The notes beneath the pieces were generated by a model. That model had not been told where the DNA came from and did no database searches. It was given only the letters and a program-made list of their open reading frames with translations. The translations under genes were made by a program, and so were the position numbers. 64,000 nucleotides of DNA. It comes from an uncultured Erythrobacter sp. GTDB taxonomy: Bacteria; Pseudomonadota; Alphaproteobacteria; Sphingomonadales; Sphingomonadaceae. Positions 8,637-16,993 of this stretch are shown here, piece by piece (positions within the stretch are counted from its first letter, which is position 1; each line of letters begins with the position of its first letter). The stretch is from NCBI GenBank assembly GCA_947495695.1, contig CANLZP010000001.1, forward strand, positions 765,069 to 829,068, written 5' to 3'.

Positions 8637-9923
8637 CTACCAATCATAAGCCTTTGGCAGATCGCTTTCGTCCAGATCGCGATAGCGTTCCCGCAGGCGG
8701 GTTTGGTGATTGTCCAACGGCTGCTCGACACCCTCGATATAAACTCTGACCGGTGTTGACGAGACCTCCAGGGGATCACCATCCCACACCACCAGATCGC
8801 CCATCGCACCCGGTGCCAGAACACCAATTTTTCCGCCCATTCCCATCGCTTCGGCAGGGCGCGAGGTAATCGTAGCGAGTGCCTCGCCCCAGGACAGCCC
8901 TGTTGCACGCGGGACCCGGGTCAAAGCGACCAAATTGCCAGCATGCTGGGTCAAATGGTGGATGTTTCTGATGGTATCGGCATTCAGAGCCACTGTGACG
9001 CCAGCAGCCTGCATGCGCCCGATATTGCTTTGCGTGGCGGCCAATTGTTCAAACCGCTCGGGCAAATCCTGCAAACTTTCCGCGATGACCGGAATGCGCG
9101 ACTGCGCCAGTTCTGCGGCAACGGTCCAACCTTCTGTTGCGCCAACCAGTACGATGTCCAATGCGCCAAATTCTTTCGATAAGGCGATAACCGCGCGAAT
9201 ATCGGATGCGCGGTCGACATGGATGAGCAGCTTTTGCCGGCCAGACACAATAGGAACCAAGGCCTCGGCATCGGCGCGGGTAAGCAAGTTTCCATCACCG
9301 CTCCATCGACCGGCAGCAAAGTCGCTCGCCTCGCGCAGGGCATTGCGCAATTCGACATGGCTGGCGGTTCGGCTCCCTCCGGCGATACGTGCGCCGCGCT
9401 CAGCCAGTGTGACATATTGAAACGCTTTGCTGCGGGTGATGGGATCGGGGTCTGCTCCCGTATCGATGATAGCGCCTTGCCCCCCGAAGATGGCTCCGGA
9501 CGGATCACTCATCACGACAGCCCTGGTGACCCCTTCGCCCCGGCTGACCAGCATGTGCTGTGAGGCCGGGTTAATCGCTGGCGTCACATCGAGTGCTGCA
9601 TTGAAGCGGGAAGAGCTGGCTGCGGCGTCATTGCTTTCGCTGACTGCACGAACGTCAACTAGGCCCAAATTGGTGACAGCAGCAACCAGGCCAGGTGTAA
9701 CCCAGGTGCCGGTTCCATCCAGCACCGGTAGCGACGGATCGGGCCGCAATTCTTGGCCTACGGCGACAACTTTGCCGCCGCGTATGATGACGGTAGCACC
9801 TTCGATCGGCTCGCTGCCGTCACCCGTGCCAATTGTTGCATTGGTGATGACCACATCTTGTGCTGCAAGAGGGCTGGCGATCAGAACGATGGCGCTGGCG
9901 GCGAGTGTGAGGAGCATTCTCAT
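8637..9923 (-). CDS. Exported amidohydrolase-like protein lacking the metal-binding HxH
   Basis: This 428-residue protein has a clear signal peptide (LLTLAASAIVLIASPLAAQ). It shows the amidohydrolase beta-sandwich start (VVITNATIGTGDGSEPIEGATVIIRGGKVVAVG) and end (GVLAPGAMGDLVVWDGDPLEVSSTPVRVYIEG). Where active enzymes have TPGxIDxHxH, this one reads TPGLVAAVTNLGLVDV, so the first metal ligands are gone. LVGATEGW replaces a later His-containing strand. It is probably catalytically inactive as a metallo-hydrolase. Its start overlaps the stop of the intact paralogue by four bases, so it may be a partner subunit. Confidence 0.85.
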   Translation of the reverse strand: MRMLLTLAASAIVLIASPLAAQDVVITNATIGTGDGSEPIEGATVIIRGGKVVAVGQELRPDPSLPVLDGTGTWVTPGLVAAVTNLGLVDVRAVSESNDAAASSSRFNAALDVTPAINPASQHMLVSRGEGVTRAVVMSDPSGAIFGGQGAIIDTGADPDPITRSKAFQYVTLAERGARIAGGSRTASHVELRNALREASDFAAGRWSGDGNLLTRADAEALVPIVSGRQKLLIHVDRASDIRAVIALSKEFGALDIVLVGATEGWTVAAELAQSRIPVIAESLQDLPERFEQLAATQSNIGRMQAAGVTVALNADTIRNIHHLTQHAGNLVALTRVPRATGLSWGEALATITSRPAEAMGMGGKIGVLAPGAMGDLVVWDGDPLEVSSTPVRVYIEGVEQPLDNHQTRLRERYRDLDESDLPKAYDW

Positions 9924-11308
9924 TTCACGTCTCCTTCACCAGGCTGGCCCAGTTCGAAATCTGCCACCGGACGGCGCTTGGGATCCAGCGCATCAAACAG
10001 CAATGCGCCATCGATCCAGACCTTTTCCGGCCGCGAGTAGACGCTCAGCGGGTCACCATTCCACAGAACCACATCGGCCATTTTGCCCGGTTCGAGGCTT
10101 CCGGTCATATCGGCAATACCCATGGCTTTGGCCGCATTCAGAGTTATCCAGCCGATCGCTTGCGCGTCGGTAATGTCGATGCCCATCCGTGTACCGGCAG
10201 CCTGAGCTTTTGCCGCAGCTTGGTTGAGGCGTTGAATGACTTGGTCGCTATCGGAATGGATCACCACGCAGGCACCAGCCTGATGCAGCAACGCTGCATT
10301 CTCGGGAATGCCGTCATAGCTTTCCATTTTGAATCCATACCAGTCGGCCCAGATCGCGCTGCATACGTCATTTTCGCGCAGCAGATCACCAATCTTGTAG
10401 CTTTCGACGGCGTGGTGGAATGCGGTGACGCGATATCCCATCTCCTTGGCCATATCCATCACCAGCGCCATTTCATCAGCGCGATAACAATGGTTGTGGA
10501 CCAGAATTTCACCCTTCAAAACGCCGACAAGTGTTTCATTCTCCAAGTCGCGGTCGCGGTCTGCATCTTCGGCATAGGCGCGCGCGTCCAGCCACGTCTG
10601 GCGGTTGACTGCAAAATTGCCCATCCGTGTGCTGGGTTTACGGCCCTTACGACCATAAACACGCTTGGGGTTCTCACCGCAGGCCATCTTAAAGCCATAG
10701 GGCGCACCCGGAAATTTCATGCCTTGTACCGTGCGAGCAGGCACGTTTTTCAGCGTGACAGAACGGCCACCCATCAAATTGGCTGAGCCGGGAAGGATTT
10801 GCAGCGATGTCACGCCGCCATTCGCCAGCGCCCGGCTAAACCCGGGGTCTTGTGGCCAGACTGAATGCTCGGCCCAGACATCGGGCGTTGTTGGGCTGGT
10901 CGATTCATTGCCATCACTATGTGCAGTTACGCTGGGCGAAGGATAATCGCCCAGATGCGAGTGAATATCGATGATGCCCGGAGTAACGAATTTCCCCGTG
11001 CCATCGATCAAGGTGTAGCCGGCCGTATCCAGGCCTGTGCCGATAGCCTCGACCTTGCCATCGCGAAACAACACTGTGGTGCCATCAAATTGGCGACCCG
11101 TTCCATCAAACACAGTTGCTCCGACCACCGCGGTGGGTGCGCCGGGATAGGCCCGATAAGTGGAGGGATACGGCACATCTGGTGTGTCGGGCAGATTGCC
11201 AGAGGTAGCAGAAGCGCTCTTAGGTGCGCCGGCCTCTTCAGCAGTGGCGGTTGTGCATGCGCCAAGCGCTAGCGCAACCATGGCGGTTAAAGTTAAACGT
11301 GTGACCAT
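9920..11308 (-). CDS. Exported metal-dependent amidohydrolase, lipoprotein
   Basis: The 462-residue product begins with a lipoprotein signal ending LALGAC (Cys18). The amidohydrolase fold is intact: FVTPGIIDIHSHLGDYPSP supplies the HxH metal ligands, and further His-containing strands follow (VHNHCYRADE, VTAFHHAVES, VVIHSDSD). The C-terminus has SLEPGKMADVVLWNGDPL. Such M38-type enzymes commonly cleave dipeptides or related amides; location with a POT peptide transporter gene fits periplasmic processing of small peptides, but the substrate is an inference. It is coupled to the metal-less paralogue. Confidence 0.92.
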   Translation of the reverse strand: MVTRLTLTAMVALALGACTTATAEEAGAPKSASATSGNLPDTPDVPYPSTYRAYPGAPTAVVGATVFDGTGRQFDGTTVLFRDGKVEAIGTGLDTAGYTLIDGTGKFVTPGIIDIHSHLGDYPSPSVTAHSDGNESTSPTTPDVWAEHSVWPQDPGFSRALANGGVTSLQILPGSANLMGGRSVTLKNVPARTVQGMKFPGAPYGFKMACGENPKRVYGRKGRKPSTRMGNFAVNRQTWLDARAYAEDADRDRDLENETLVGVLKGEILVHNHCYRADEMALVMDMAKEMGYRVTAFHHAVESYKIGDLLRENDVCSAIWADWYGFKMESYDGIPENAALLHQAGACVVIHSDSDQVIQRLNQAAAKAQAAGTRMGIDITDAQAIGWITLNAAKAMGIADMTGSLEPGKMADVVLWNGDPLSVYSRPEKVWIDGALLFDALDPKRRPVADFELGQPGEGDVK

Positions 11309-11385
11309 CTTGGTACGACCCTTTATGGTTGGGCATAGCCCGAAATTTTTGCGGCGCTCGCCAATAAGCAGCGCCCGAATTTTCC

Positions 11386-13047
11386 TTAGCGGCTGGCGGG
11401 ATGGACTCCTGCTTCCTGTGCTTCAAGGCCTGCTGCTGCAGAACCTTCGAGCCCGTCGTCGGTTAATGTGTCAAGATGCATCAGCTTCTTGATGAATGGG
11501 CTTACCAGAACGACGGCCACACCAACTCCGACAGCCACAAGACCCATGGCCCAATAGGCCTCAAGCGCGCCTTCGCGAGTCATGTCTCCGCCTTCGCCTT
11601 CGCCCATCAGGGAACCCATGAAGCCTGCGACATAATTGCCGCCTGCTGTGCCGAAGAAAAATGCCGCCATCATCAAGCTGGCCATATGTTTCACAGAAAG
11701 CCGGTTCATGGCGCTGAGGCCAACCGGGGATAGACAAAGCTCGCCCGTGGTCGACAACAGGTAAAACAGGAAGAGAAACAGAACCGGCATCATCAACGCG
11801 CCGGCGTCATTGCTGCTGCTGAAGCTTTCTGCCCCCCAGACCATAACCACAAAGGCCAGCCCCATCTGGACAATGCCGAGGCCCATCTTCGCCGGGGCAG
11901 ACGGTTCCTTGCCGACACTCGCCAGCCAATGCCAAAGCCCGGCAAACAGTGGTGCGAGCAGGATAATGTAGATCGGATTGATCGACTGGAAGAAGGTGGT
12001 CGGAATTCCGCCCCGATCCACATGACGGTCGGTAAACAGGTTGAGTGAACCGCCAGCCTGTTCGAACAGACCCCAAAATAGCGGCATCAGCAAGATCAGG
12101 AAAATCATCGCAAAAACACGGTCGCGCGCTTCATTGTCCAGCTTCAATGCCTCTTTCACGACATAGAGAAGAAGCACGATGCCAGATACCAACAGGATCC
12201 CACCGACTGCGGATTGATATTGGATCAGCAGCCAAATCACGCCAACTCCGGCCAACCCGACCGCATAGAGGAGCCATTCGAGGTTCAAACCGGCGAATTT
12301 CTCTTTCAGCTTGGCAGGCACGGGCGGCTCTCCATTGCCTTTGAGCAGCGGTTTGCCGAGAATGAACACAATCAGGCCGAGCAACATGCCGATGCCAGCC
12401 AGCCCAAAGCCATAAGCCCAGCCAATCGTCTCACCCAGATAGGCGGCGATCAGAACGCCGGTCGCGGCCCCCAAATTGATCCCCATATAGAAGATCGTAT
12501 AGGCGCTATCGCGGCGCACATCTGTTCGTGGATAAAGCTGACCGACCAGCACGGAAATATTGGCCTTTAGGAAGCCAGAGCCAACGATGATGAAGGCAAG
12601 CGCCAGCCAAAAGACATTGAGGGTTGGATCATTTTGATATCCCGATCCATCGCCTTCAAAGGCCATAAACAAGTGGCCAAGGGTGAGCAGGACGGCCCCA
12701 AACAGAACCGCTTTGCGTTGGCCAAGATAACGGTCGGCCAGCCATCCACCTAGCACCGGCGTGATGTAGACAAGCGAACCATAAGCACCATAGATCAGAT
12801 TGGCTGTTCCATCTGAATACATCCAATGCTTGACGAGATACAATGTTAGCAGAGCGCGCATGCCGTAGAAGGAAAACCGTTCCCACATCTCGGCAAAGAA
12901 CAGCATGTATAGGCCTTTGGGGTGGCCGAAGACTTCTTCTTTGGGGCGGGTGATCGCCCACGCGCCGACGATCAGAAAGATGATCAAGACAGCGGATGCC
13001 ACCAGTGCTGCCCAGTCGGCATAATTCCAAAGTGCGATATTTTTCAC
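11386..13047 (-). CDS. POT-family proton-dependent oligopeptide transporter
   Basis: This inner-membrane MFS/POT transporter has about 12-14 membrane helices. It shows the family segment YGAYGSLVYITPVLGGWLAD, the preceding EMWERFSFYGMRALLTLYLV (the ExxER-type proton-coupling motif of POT proteins), and a C-terminal FGTAGGNYVAGF. The preferred start is GTG 13047 (553 residues, MKNIALWNYAD), preceded by GGGGAAG at good spacing; the upstream ATG at 13143 would add 32 polar residues. The two exported amidohydrolases follow on the same strand, suggesting import of small peptides. The divergent GntR regulator and the intervening palindrome may control it. Confidence 0.92.
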   Translation of the reverse strand: MKNIALWNYADWAALVASAVLIIFLIVGAWAITRPKEEVFGHPKGLYMLFFAEMWERFSFYGMRALLTLYLVKHWMYSDGTANLIYGAYGSLVYITPVLGGWLADRYLGQRKAVLFGAVLLTLGHLFMAFEGDGSGYQNDPTLNVFWLALAFIIVGSGFLKANISVLVGQLYPRTDVRRDSAYTIFYMGINLGAATGVLIAAYLGETIGWAYGFGLAGIGMLLGLIVFILGKPLLKGNGEPPVPAKLKEKFAGLNLEWLLYAVGLAGVGVIWLLIQYQSAVGGILLVSGIVLLLYVVKEALKLDNEARDRVFAMIFLILLMPLFWGLFEQAGGSLNLFTDRHVDRGGIPTTFFQSINPIYIILLAPLFAGLWHWLASVGKEPSAPAKMGLGIVQMGLAFVVMVWGAESFSSSNDAGALMMPVLFLFLFYLLSTTGELCLSPVGLSAMNRLSVKHMASLMMAAFFFGTAGGNYVAGFMGSLMGEGEGGDMTREGALEAYWAMGLVAVGVGVAVVLVSPFIKKLMHLDTLTDDGLEGSAAAGLEAQEAGVHPASR

Positions 13048-13136
13048 GTGTGCTTCCCCGTACTCTCGGGGGCGTTTCTGCACACCTCCCTTAAGCTGGC
13101 GCACACTAACGCCGAATTTGAAAGTGTGAAGCGCAA

Positions 13137-13150
13137 GTTTCAATTGAAAC
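13137..13150. promoter_or_regulatory. 14-bp perfect palindrome, candidate GntR operator
   Basis: GTTTCAATTGAAAC is a perfect palindrome in the intergenic region between the divergent POT transporter and GntR genes. A second, looser inverted repeat, CACACT (13102-13107) with AGTGTG (13123-13128), lies beside it on the transporter side. Position and symmetry suit a dimeric regulator; which protein binds is not shown by the sequence. Confidence 0.45.
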
Positions 13151-13228
13151 GGCCCTTGGGCAATTGCACCTCAAAACTTGACGCGCCCCGCTGTATTATG
13201 GCACTGATGCACCCTGCAAGGGACAACT

Positions 13229-13567
13229 ATGAGCCAAAATCGACCTGTATATCTCAAACTGCGTGATCAGATCGCAGCGGCCATCATCGAAGGCGACTAT
13301 GCCGAAGGCGCAATGTTGCCATCGGTCCGCGCGCTCGCGGCAGAGCAAGGGGCCAATCCTTTGACCGTCGCAAAAGCCTATCAACAGTTCCAAAACGACG
13401 GACTGGTGGAAGTCCAGCGTGGCGTTGGAATGTATGTTGTCGAAGGAGCGGTGGAGCGGCTGGTGCATGCCGAGCGCGAACAATTTCTGAAAGAAGAGTG
13501 GCCAGAAATCCGGGCGCGGATGGCGCGGCTGGGAATCAAGCTCGCGGAACTGTCTGAAGACGCTTAA
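13229..13567 (+). CDS. GntR-family (YtrA-like) short transcriptional regulator
   Basis: This 112-residue protein consists almost only of a winged helix-turn-helix: PVYLKLRDQIAAAIIEGDYAEGAMLPSVRALA and NPLTVAKAYQQFQNDGLVEVQRGVGMYV. A short helical tail (residues 72-112) replaces the large effector domain of other GntR proteins, as in the YtrA subfamily, whose members often sit next to transporters. It is divergent from the POT transporter gene and may regulate it and itself. Confidence 0.88.
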   Translation: MSQNRPVYLKLRDQIAAAIIEGDYAEGAMLPSVRALAAEQGANPLTVAKAYQQFQNDGLVEVQRGVGMYVVEGAVERLVHAEREQFLKEEWPEIRARMARLGIKLAELSEDA

Positions 13568-13645
13568 GAATCTGGTGGTTTCTTGATTTGGGACTAACCA
13601 AACTTATTTTGCACTTGTCAGCTTGCGATATGTCGCTGCCTCTGG

Positions 13646-13693
13646 CACCATCGTAGATCTGGAAACGAGCTGTTTTCGGGTCGCTAGATGGTG
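13646..13693 (+). promoter_or_regulatory. Long hairpin in the 5' leader of ihfB
   Basis: CACCATC (13646-13652) pairs with GATGGTG (13687-13693). TAG (13654-13656) pairs with CTA (13684-13686). GGAAAC (13661-13666) pairs with GTTTTC (13672-13677) around a GAGCT loop, with an asymmetric internal loop between. The stem totals 16 bp including one G-T pair. It ends 65 bases before the ihfB start and is not followed by a T-run, so it looks more like a leader structure than a terminator. Function is unknown. Confidence 0.4.
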
Positions 13694-13758
13694 GAGACGA
13701 ACTGCGCGCGAGATCGGAAGTCCGATTGCCAAAGTGGGTCGCGATCCGGGAGGAAAAG

Positions 13759-14040
13759 ATGATTAGATCCGAATTGTTACAAGCACTTCAGGACGACAAT
13801 CCCGATTTGCGAGCCGAAGAAATCGAGCAAGTGGTCGATCTGTTCTTCGATGAGATTGCTCAGCGATTGTCTGAAGGCGGCCGGGTAGAGCTGCGCGGCT
13901 TTGGTGCTTTTTCGACCCGAGAGCGCGCCGCACGTACTGGCCGCAACCCTCGTACAGGCGAGTCTGTCGATGTTCCGGCTAAGCGCGTTCCGTATTTCAA
14001 AGCGGGCAAGGACATGCGTCGCCGCCTCAACGACGATTGA
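13759..14040 (+). CDS. ihfB: Integration host factor beta subunit
   Basis: This 93-residue HU/IHF-fold protein bends DNA as a heterodimer with IHF-alpha. It has [21 protein letters not shown] at the N-terminus, [28 protein letters not shown] (the beta-arm with the RNPRTG tip that intercalates DNA) and a C-terminal [13 protein letters not shown]. The IELRGFGxF/VPYF pattern favours IHF-beta over HU. The start is ATG 13759, with GGGAGG five bases upstream; an upstream TTG at 13726 is not needed. It is preceded by a structured leader rather than by rpsA, its common neighbour in proteobacteria. Confidence 0.92.
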   Translation: MIRSELLQALQDDNPDLRAEEIEQVVDLFFDEIAQRLSEGGRVELRGFGAFSTRERAARTGRNPRTGESVDVPAKRVPYFKAGKDMRRRLNDD

Positions 14041-14137
14041 GCCCATTTGGTCAGCTACTGTTTGAAGCTACCAACAAATTCCAAGCTAATTGATTGTCCC
14101 GAGCGGGTTGTGTCGCTAGGGCTCGCATCGCTGCGCT

Positions 14138-14224
14138 GCGGGTGTGGCGGAATGGTAGACGCCGGGGACTTAAAATCCCCTGATCCTATAGATCGTGCGA
14201 GTTCGAGTCTCGCCACCCGCACCA
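14138..14224 (+). tRNA. tRNA-Leu(UAA)
   Basis: An 87-base tRNA with a 7-bp acceptor stem, GCGGGTG (14138-14144) with CACCCGC (14214-14220), discriminator A and encoded CCA (14222-14224). The anticodon stem GGGGA/TCCCC encloses loop CTTAAAA with anticodon TAA (14171-14173). A long variable arm and the T-loop GTTCGAGTC are present, as expected for tRNA-Leu. No integrase or duplicated 3' end was seen nearby. Confidence 0.97.
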
Positions 14225-14278
14225 CATAACGTAGGCTGAATTGTGATCGCCAATAAGGCCGGTGACGCCTGACCTACT

Positions 14279-14887
14279 TTACAAATTGTGCGGCGCTGGT
14301 TGCGTTCGGTATGAGCCTTTTACCAGCACCCACCAAACCCCAATCAACCACAATGCGATTAGCGCATGATAGATGTGCCAACTGGCATCCATGCTCAGCA
14401 AGGGTGATCGGCGGATCAGCAGCACATTCACCAGAAAGCTCGCAAAGACGGCTGCCCTTGCCAAGCGCAGCCTCATGCCGGGTGCCGGTAGGGCCGCACA
14501 CCCAATTGCCCCCACGATCAGCCACGCCAAAAATGCCGGGACACTCGCGCTTGGCTCTAATAGACCCAGCGCCAGGGTCGCTACGGCGAGCATCGTGGCG
14601 AGGCCCAACCGCCAGCCAGACCATATTCTCATTGCGCCCATGCAGCATTGCAAGGCCACCAAAGCCATGGCTGTCGCTCCGCCGATTTGCGCGAAGGCCT
14701 GATGGAAATCCGCAAGTTGTTCAATTCGGCCAAAGCCAAAGCGAATGACGCCAATTCCCGCGGCGAAACCGAAGGTCGCAACGCCCAGCGCGCCGGGCCA
14801 GCCGCCACCCCGCGCCATTTTCCACGCAACCCATAATGCCGCAAACACGATCAGCGCTTCGGACAAGGCGTAATGCGGTGCGGGCAT
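14279..14887 (-). CDS. Integral membrane protein coupled to sterol-desaturase-like gene
   Basis: The product is about 202 residues with some six hydrophobic helices and no recognised catalytic motif. The start ATG 14887 (MPAPHYALSEALIVFAALW) lies only one base after the stop of the upstream hydroxylase gene, so the two are cotranscribed and probably coupled. An in-frame start at 14956 would add a polar, Arg-rich stretch inside the upstream gene and is less likely. It may assist or anchor the desaturase-like enzyme; this is context only. Confidence 0.65.
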   Translation of the reverse strand: MPAPHYALSEALIVFAALWVAWKMARGGGWPGALGVATFGFAAGIGVIRFGFGRIEQLADFHQAFAQIGGATAMALVALQCCMGAMRIWSGWRLGLATMLAVATLALGLLEPSASVPAFLAWLIVGAIGCAALPAPGMRLRLARAAVFASFLVNVLLIRRSPLLSMDASWHIYHALIALWLIGVWWVLVKGSYRTQPAPHNL

Positions 14888-14888
14888 C

Positions 14889-15848
14889 TCAGCTTTCCGC
14901 CAGCGCTGTGGCCGCGTCGCGATCGGTCTTGGATGGACCAGCAGCGCTGTCAGCATGCGCCGCGTAATGTTCAGCCTTAATCTGCTCTGATGTCAGACGC
15001 GATCCGTCATGGCACCAGCCCGGAGGCGCCAGCACATAAAGCATGCGCTGCCAAAGGCTGAGGCCGCGTTGCGATGCGTCCTTCAAAATGCCCCAATATT
15101 CATGGAAGATGATGATGAAGGGATTGAGCGTTTCGAGGTTCTTGACCAGGCCGTAATCGACCTTCTCTTGCTCAGCGACGAATGTGCCGAACATCTTGTC
15201 CCAAATGATCAGCGTGCCGGCATAATTGGCGTCGAGATATTGCGGGTTGCGCCCATGGTGGACGCGGTGGTGCGAGGGCGTATTGAACACCGCTTCGAAC
15301 CAACGCGGCATTTTGTTGACCAGCTCTGTATGCAGGAAGAATTGGTAGGTTGGATTGATAACCCCGCAGAACAGCACGACAACTGGATCAAAGCCAATCA
15401 ACACCAATGGCACTTTGAACATCATTGTTCCGGTGAAATGCTTGGTCCAACCCTGACGCAGTGCAACCGAGAAATTGTACTGCGTGCTGGAATGATGGGT
15501 CACATGCATGGCCCACACCCAGCGCACCCGATGCGCGATGCGGTGGTGCCAATAGTAGCGCAGATCATCGAGGATAAAGCAGATGACGAGCGAGGCGATG
15601 GTGAGTGGGATGGCGTAGAGTTGGAACTGCTGGACCCAGAACAAGACGCCCACAGAGATGAAGGCGGTTGCGCCATTGGTCACTGCGCTGACCAGACCCA
15701 TCCCCATCGACACGCCATTGTCCTTCATGTCGCCAACGCCGCGTTCATGGAAGAAATGGTTGAAAATTGACTCGCCAAATATTGCCGCGAAATAAAGCGG
15801 GATCACGATCATTGCGATGTTCGAACTGATGATGTTCTCAAGCGTCAT
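14889..15848 (-). CDS. Sterol desaturase / fatty-acid hydroxylase superfamily membrane enzyme
   Basis: This di-iron membrane hydroxylase of 319 residues has the three histidine clusters of the family: HHRIAHR (101-107), HVTHHSS (115-121) and HHRVHHGRN (193-201). There are several membrane helices, including IAMIVIPLYFAAIF and FISVGVLFWVQQF. Such enzymes insert oxygen or double bonds in lipids, carotenoids or hopanoid-like substrates; the substrate here is unknown. It is divergent from a LysR regulator, 95 bases away, and followed by a coupled membrane protein. Confidence 0.9.
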   Translation of the reverse strand: MTLENIISSNIAMIVIPLYFAAIFGESIFNHFFHERGVGDMKDNGVSMGMGLVSAVTNGATAFISVGVLFWVQQFQLYAIPLTIASLVICFILDDLRYYWHHRIAHRVRWVWAMHVTHHSSTQYNFSVALRQGWTKHFTGTMMFKVPLVLIGFDPVVVLFCGVINPTYQFFLHTELVNKMPRWFEAVFNTPSHHRVHHGRNPQYLDANYAGTLIIWDKMFGTFVAEQEKVDYGLVKNLETLNPFIIIFHEYWGILKDASQRGLSLWQRMLYVLAPPGWCHDGSRLTSEQIKAEHYAAHADSAAGPSKTDRDAATALAES

Positions 15849-15906
15849 GGCAAACCTCTCCGAATCTCTTCAGTTCGCTATATCCAGGCGGTGTGCTGAG
15901 AAAAAT

Positions 15907-15940
15907 TGAATAATAAGGCCAATGTTGTTACTTATATTCA
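15907..15940. promoter_or_regulatory. Inverted repeat in the LysR/desaturase intergenic region
   Basis: TGAATAATAAG (15907-15917) and CTTATATTCA (15931-15940) are near-perfect inverted arms, apart from one extra A, separated by 13 bases. They lie immediately upstream of the LysR start, between divergent genes, which is the usual position for autoregulatory LysR binding. Confidence 0.45.
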
Positions 15941-15943
15941 CAA

Positions 15944-16816
15944 ATGGATGATCTACGCCTCATGCGGCACTTCGAAGCCGTCTATCGGCTGCTCAGCTTC
16001 ACAGCTGCTGCAGAAGAGCTCGGGCTGACCCATTCGGCGATTACCAAGAGCATCAAGACGTTAGAAGCCGATTGGGAAACGCAACTGTTCCATCGCACCA
16101 CTCGCACGGTGGTGGCGACCGAAGCTGGCAAAAAGCTCTATCCGCAAGCGGTCGATCTGTTGGCCTTTGCGGCGAGCGTTCGCGGCTCGGTTGCTGCCGG
16201 TGAACACGAGCTTAGCATCGTCAGCGGCCCTGGTGTGATCGAAAGCATGATCCATCCAGCTATCGTGAAATTTGCCCGGCGTTATCCCAGAACGCGAATC
16301 AATGTTGCCACCATGCCGCCGCATCTTGCTGCCGAAGAATTGGTCCAGCGCCGTATTCATCTTTTGGTCTATCACGAAGCCAGTTTGGCGGGCCTGCCTC
16401 ACAAAGACCGCATGAAGGTCACCAATGTAATCGACGAGCCCTATTGGATGATCCATCGCCCAGGCCATCCGGCCGCATCCCGCCCGCACACATTCGAAGA
16501 GGTCGCACAATATGATTGGGCGCTGGCTGGATATGACCGCCTGTTCGAACAATCTCTGCCTGATCATGTGCGCGTTATGCTCGAAAAGAATGGCGTCCCG
16601 CATTATCGGCTGCTGAGCCAGGCGGCCTGCATCGAACTGGCCAAGCAAACCGACATATTGACGACTTTGCCCCAATCTGCAGCGCAGGCGATGACTGCCG
16701 AAGGCAATGTTGAGGGCGTTCCGCATCCCGGCGGCTTTCGTTTCTCGATCGGTGCGGCTGTGCTGTATGATGCGGGCCGCGAGCCAACGGTAGAGCACTT
16801 CATCGATTGCCTTTGA
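15944..16816 (+). CDS. LysR-family transcriptional regulator
   Basis: This 290-residue protein has the LysR helix-turn-helix at the N-terminus (MRHFEAVYRLLSFTAAAEELGLTHSAITKSIKTLE, then LFHRTTRTVVATEAGKKL). A periplasmic-binding-like effector domain follows from about residue 85. The effector is unknown. It is divergent from the sterol-desaturase-like gene, so control of that two-gene operon and of itself is likely by family rule. Confidence 0.92.
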   Translation: MDDLRLMRHFEAVYRLLSFTAAAEELGLTHSAITKSIKTLEADWETQLFHRTTRTVVATEAGKKLYPQAVDLLAFAASVRGSVAAGEHELSIVSGPGVIESMIHPAIVKFARRYPRTRINVATMPPHLAAEELVQRRIHLLVYHEASLAGLPHKDRMKVTNVIDEPYWMIHRPGHPAASRPHTFEEVAQYDWALAGYDRLFEQSLPDHVRVMLEKNGVPHYRLLSQAACIELAKQTDILTTLPQSAAQAMTAEGNVEGVPHPGGFRFSIGAAVLYDAGREPTVEHFIDCL

Positions 16817-16993
16817 CGCGCGCCAAAGCTGGCGATTACTCAGCAGGAAGCAGCTCTTGCGCGCTCTCCTATCTGGACATCCCTTAAAGCTGTTTACCGT
16901 GTTAGCTCAGTCTTAACTCGTAGCGCGATATAGACATCGCGTTAGGCACAGCTGGTCTAATACGTTCTGGAAGGTCAATCGGGGCCTTTCAGC

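Noticed and set aside
14138-14224. tRNA-Leu as an integration site
   Set aside because: No integrase gene, no direct repeat of the tRNA 3' end and no change in gene character were seen on either side.
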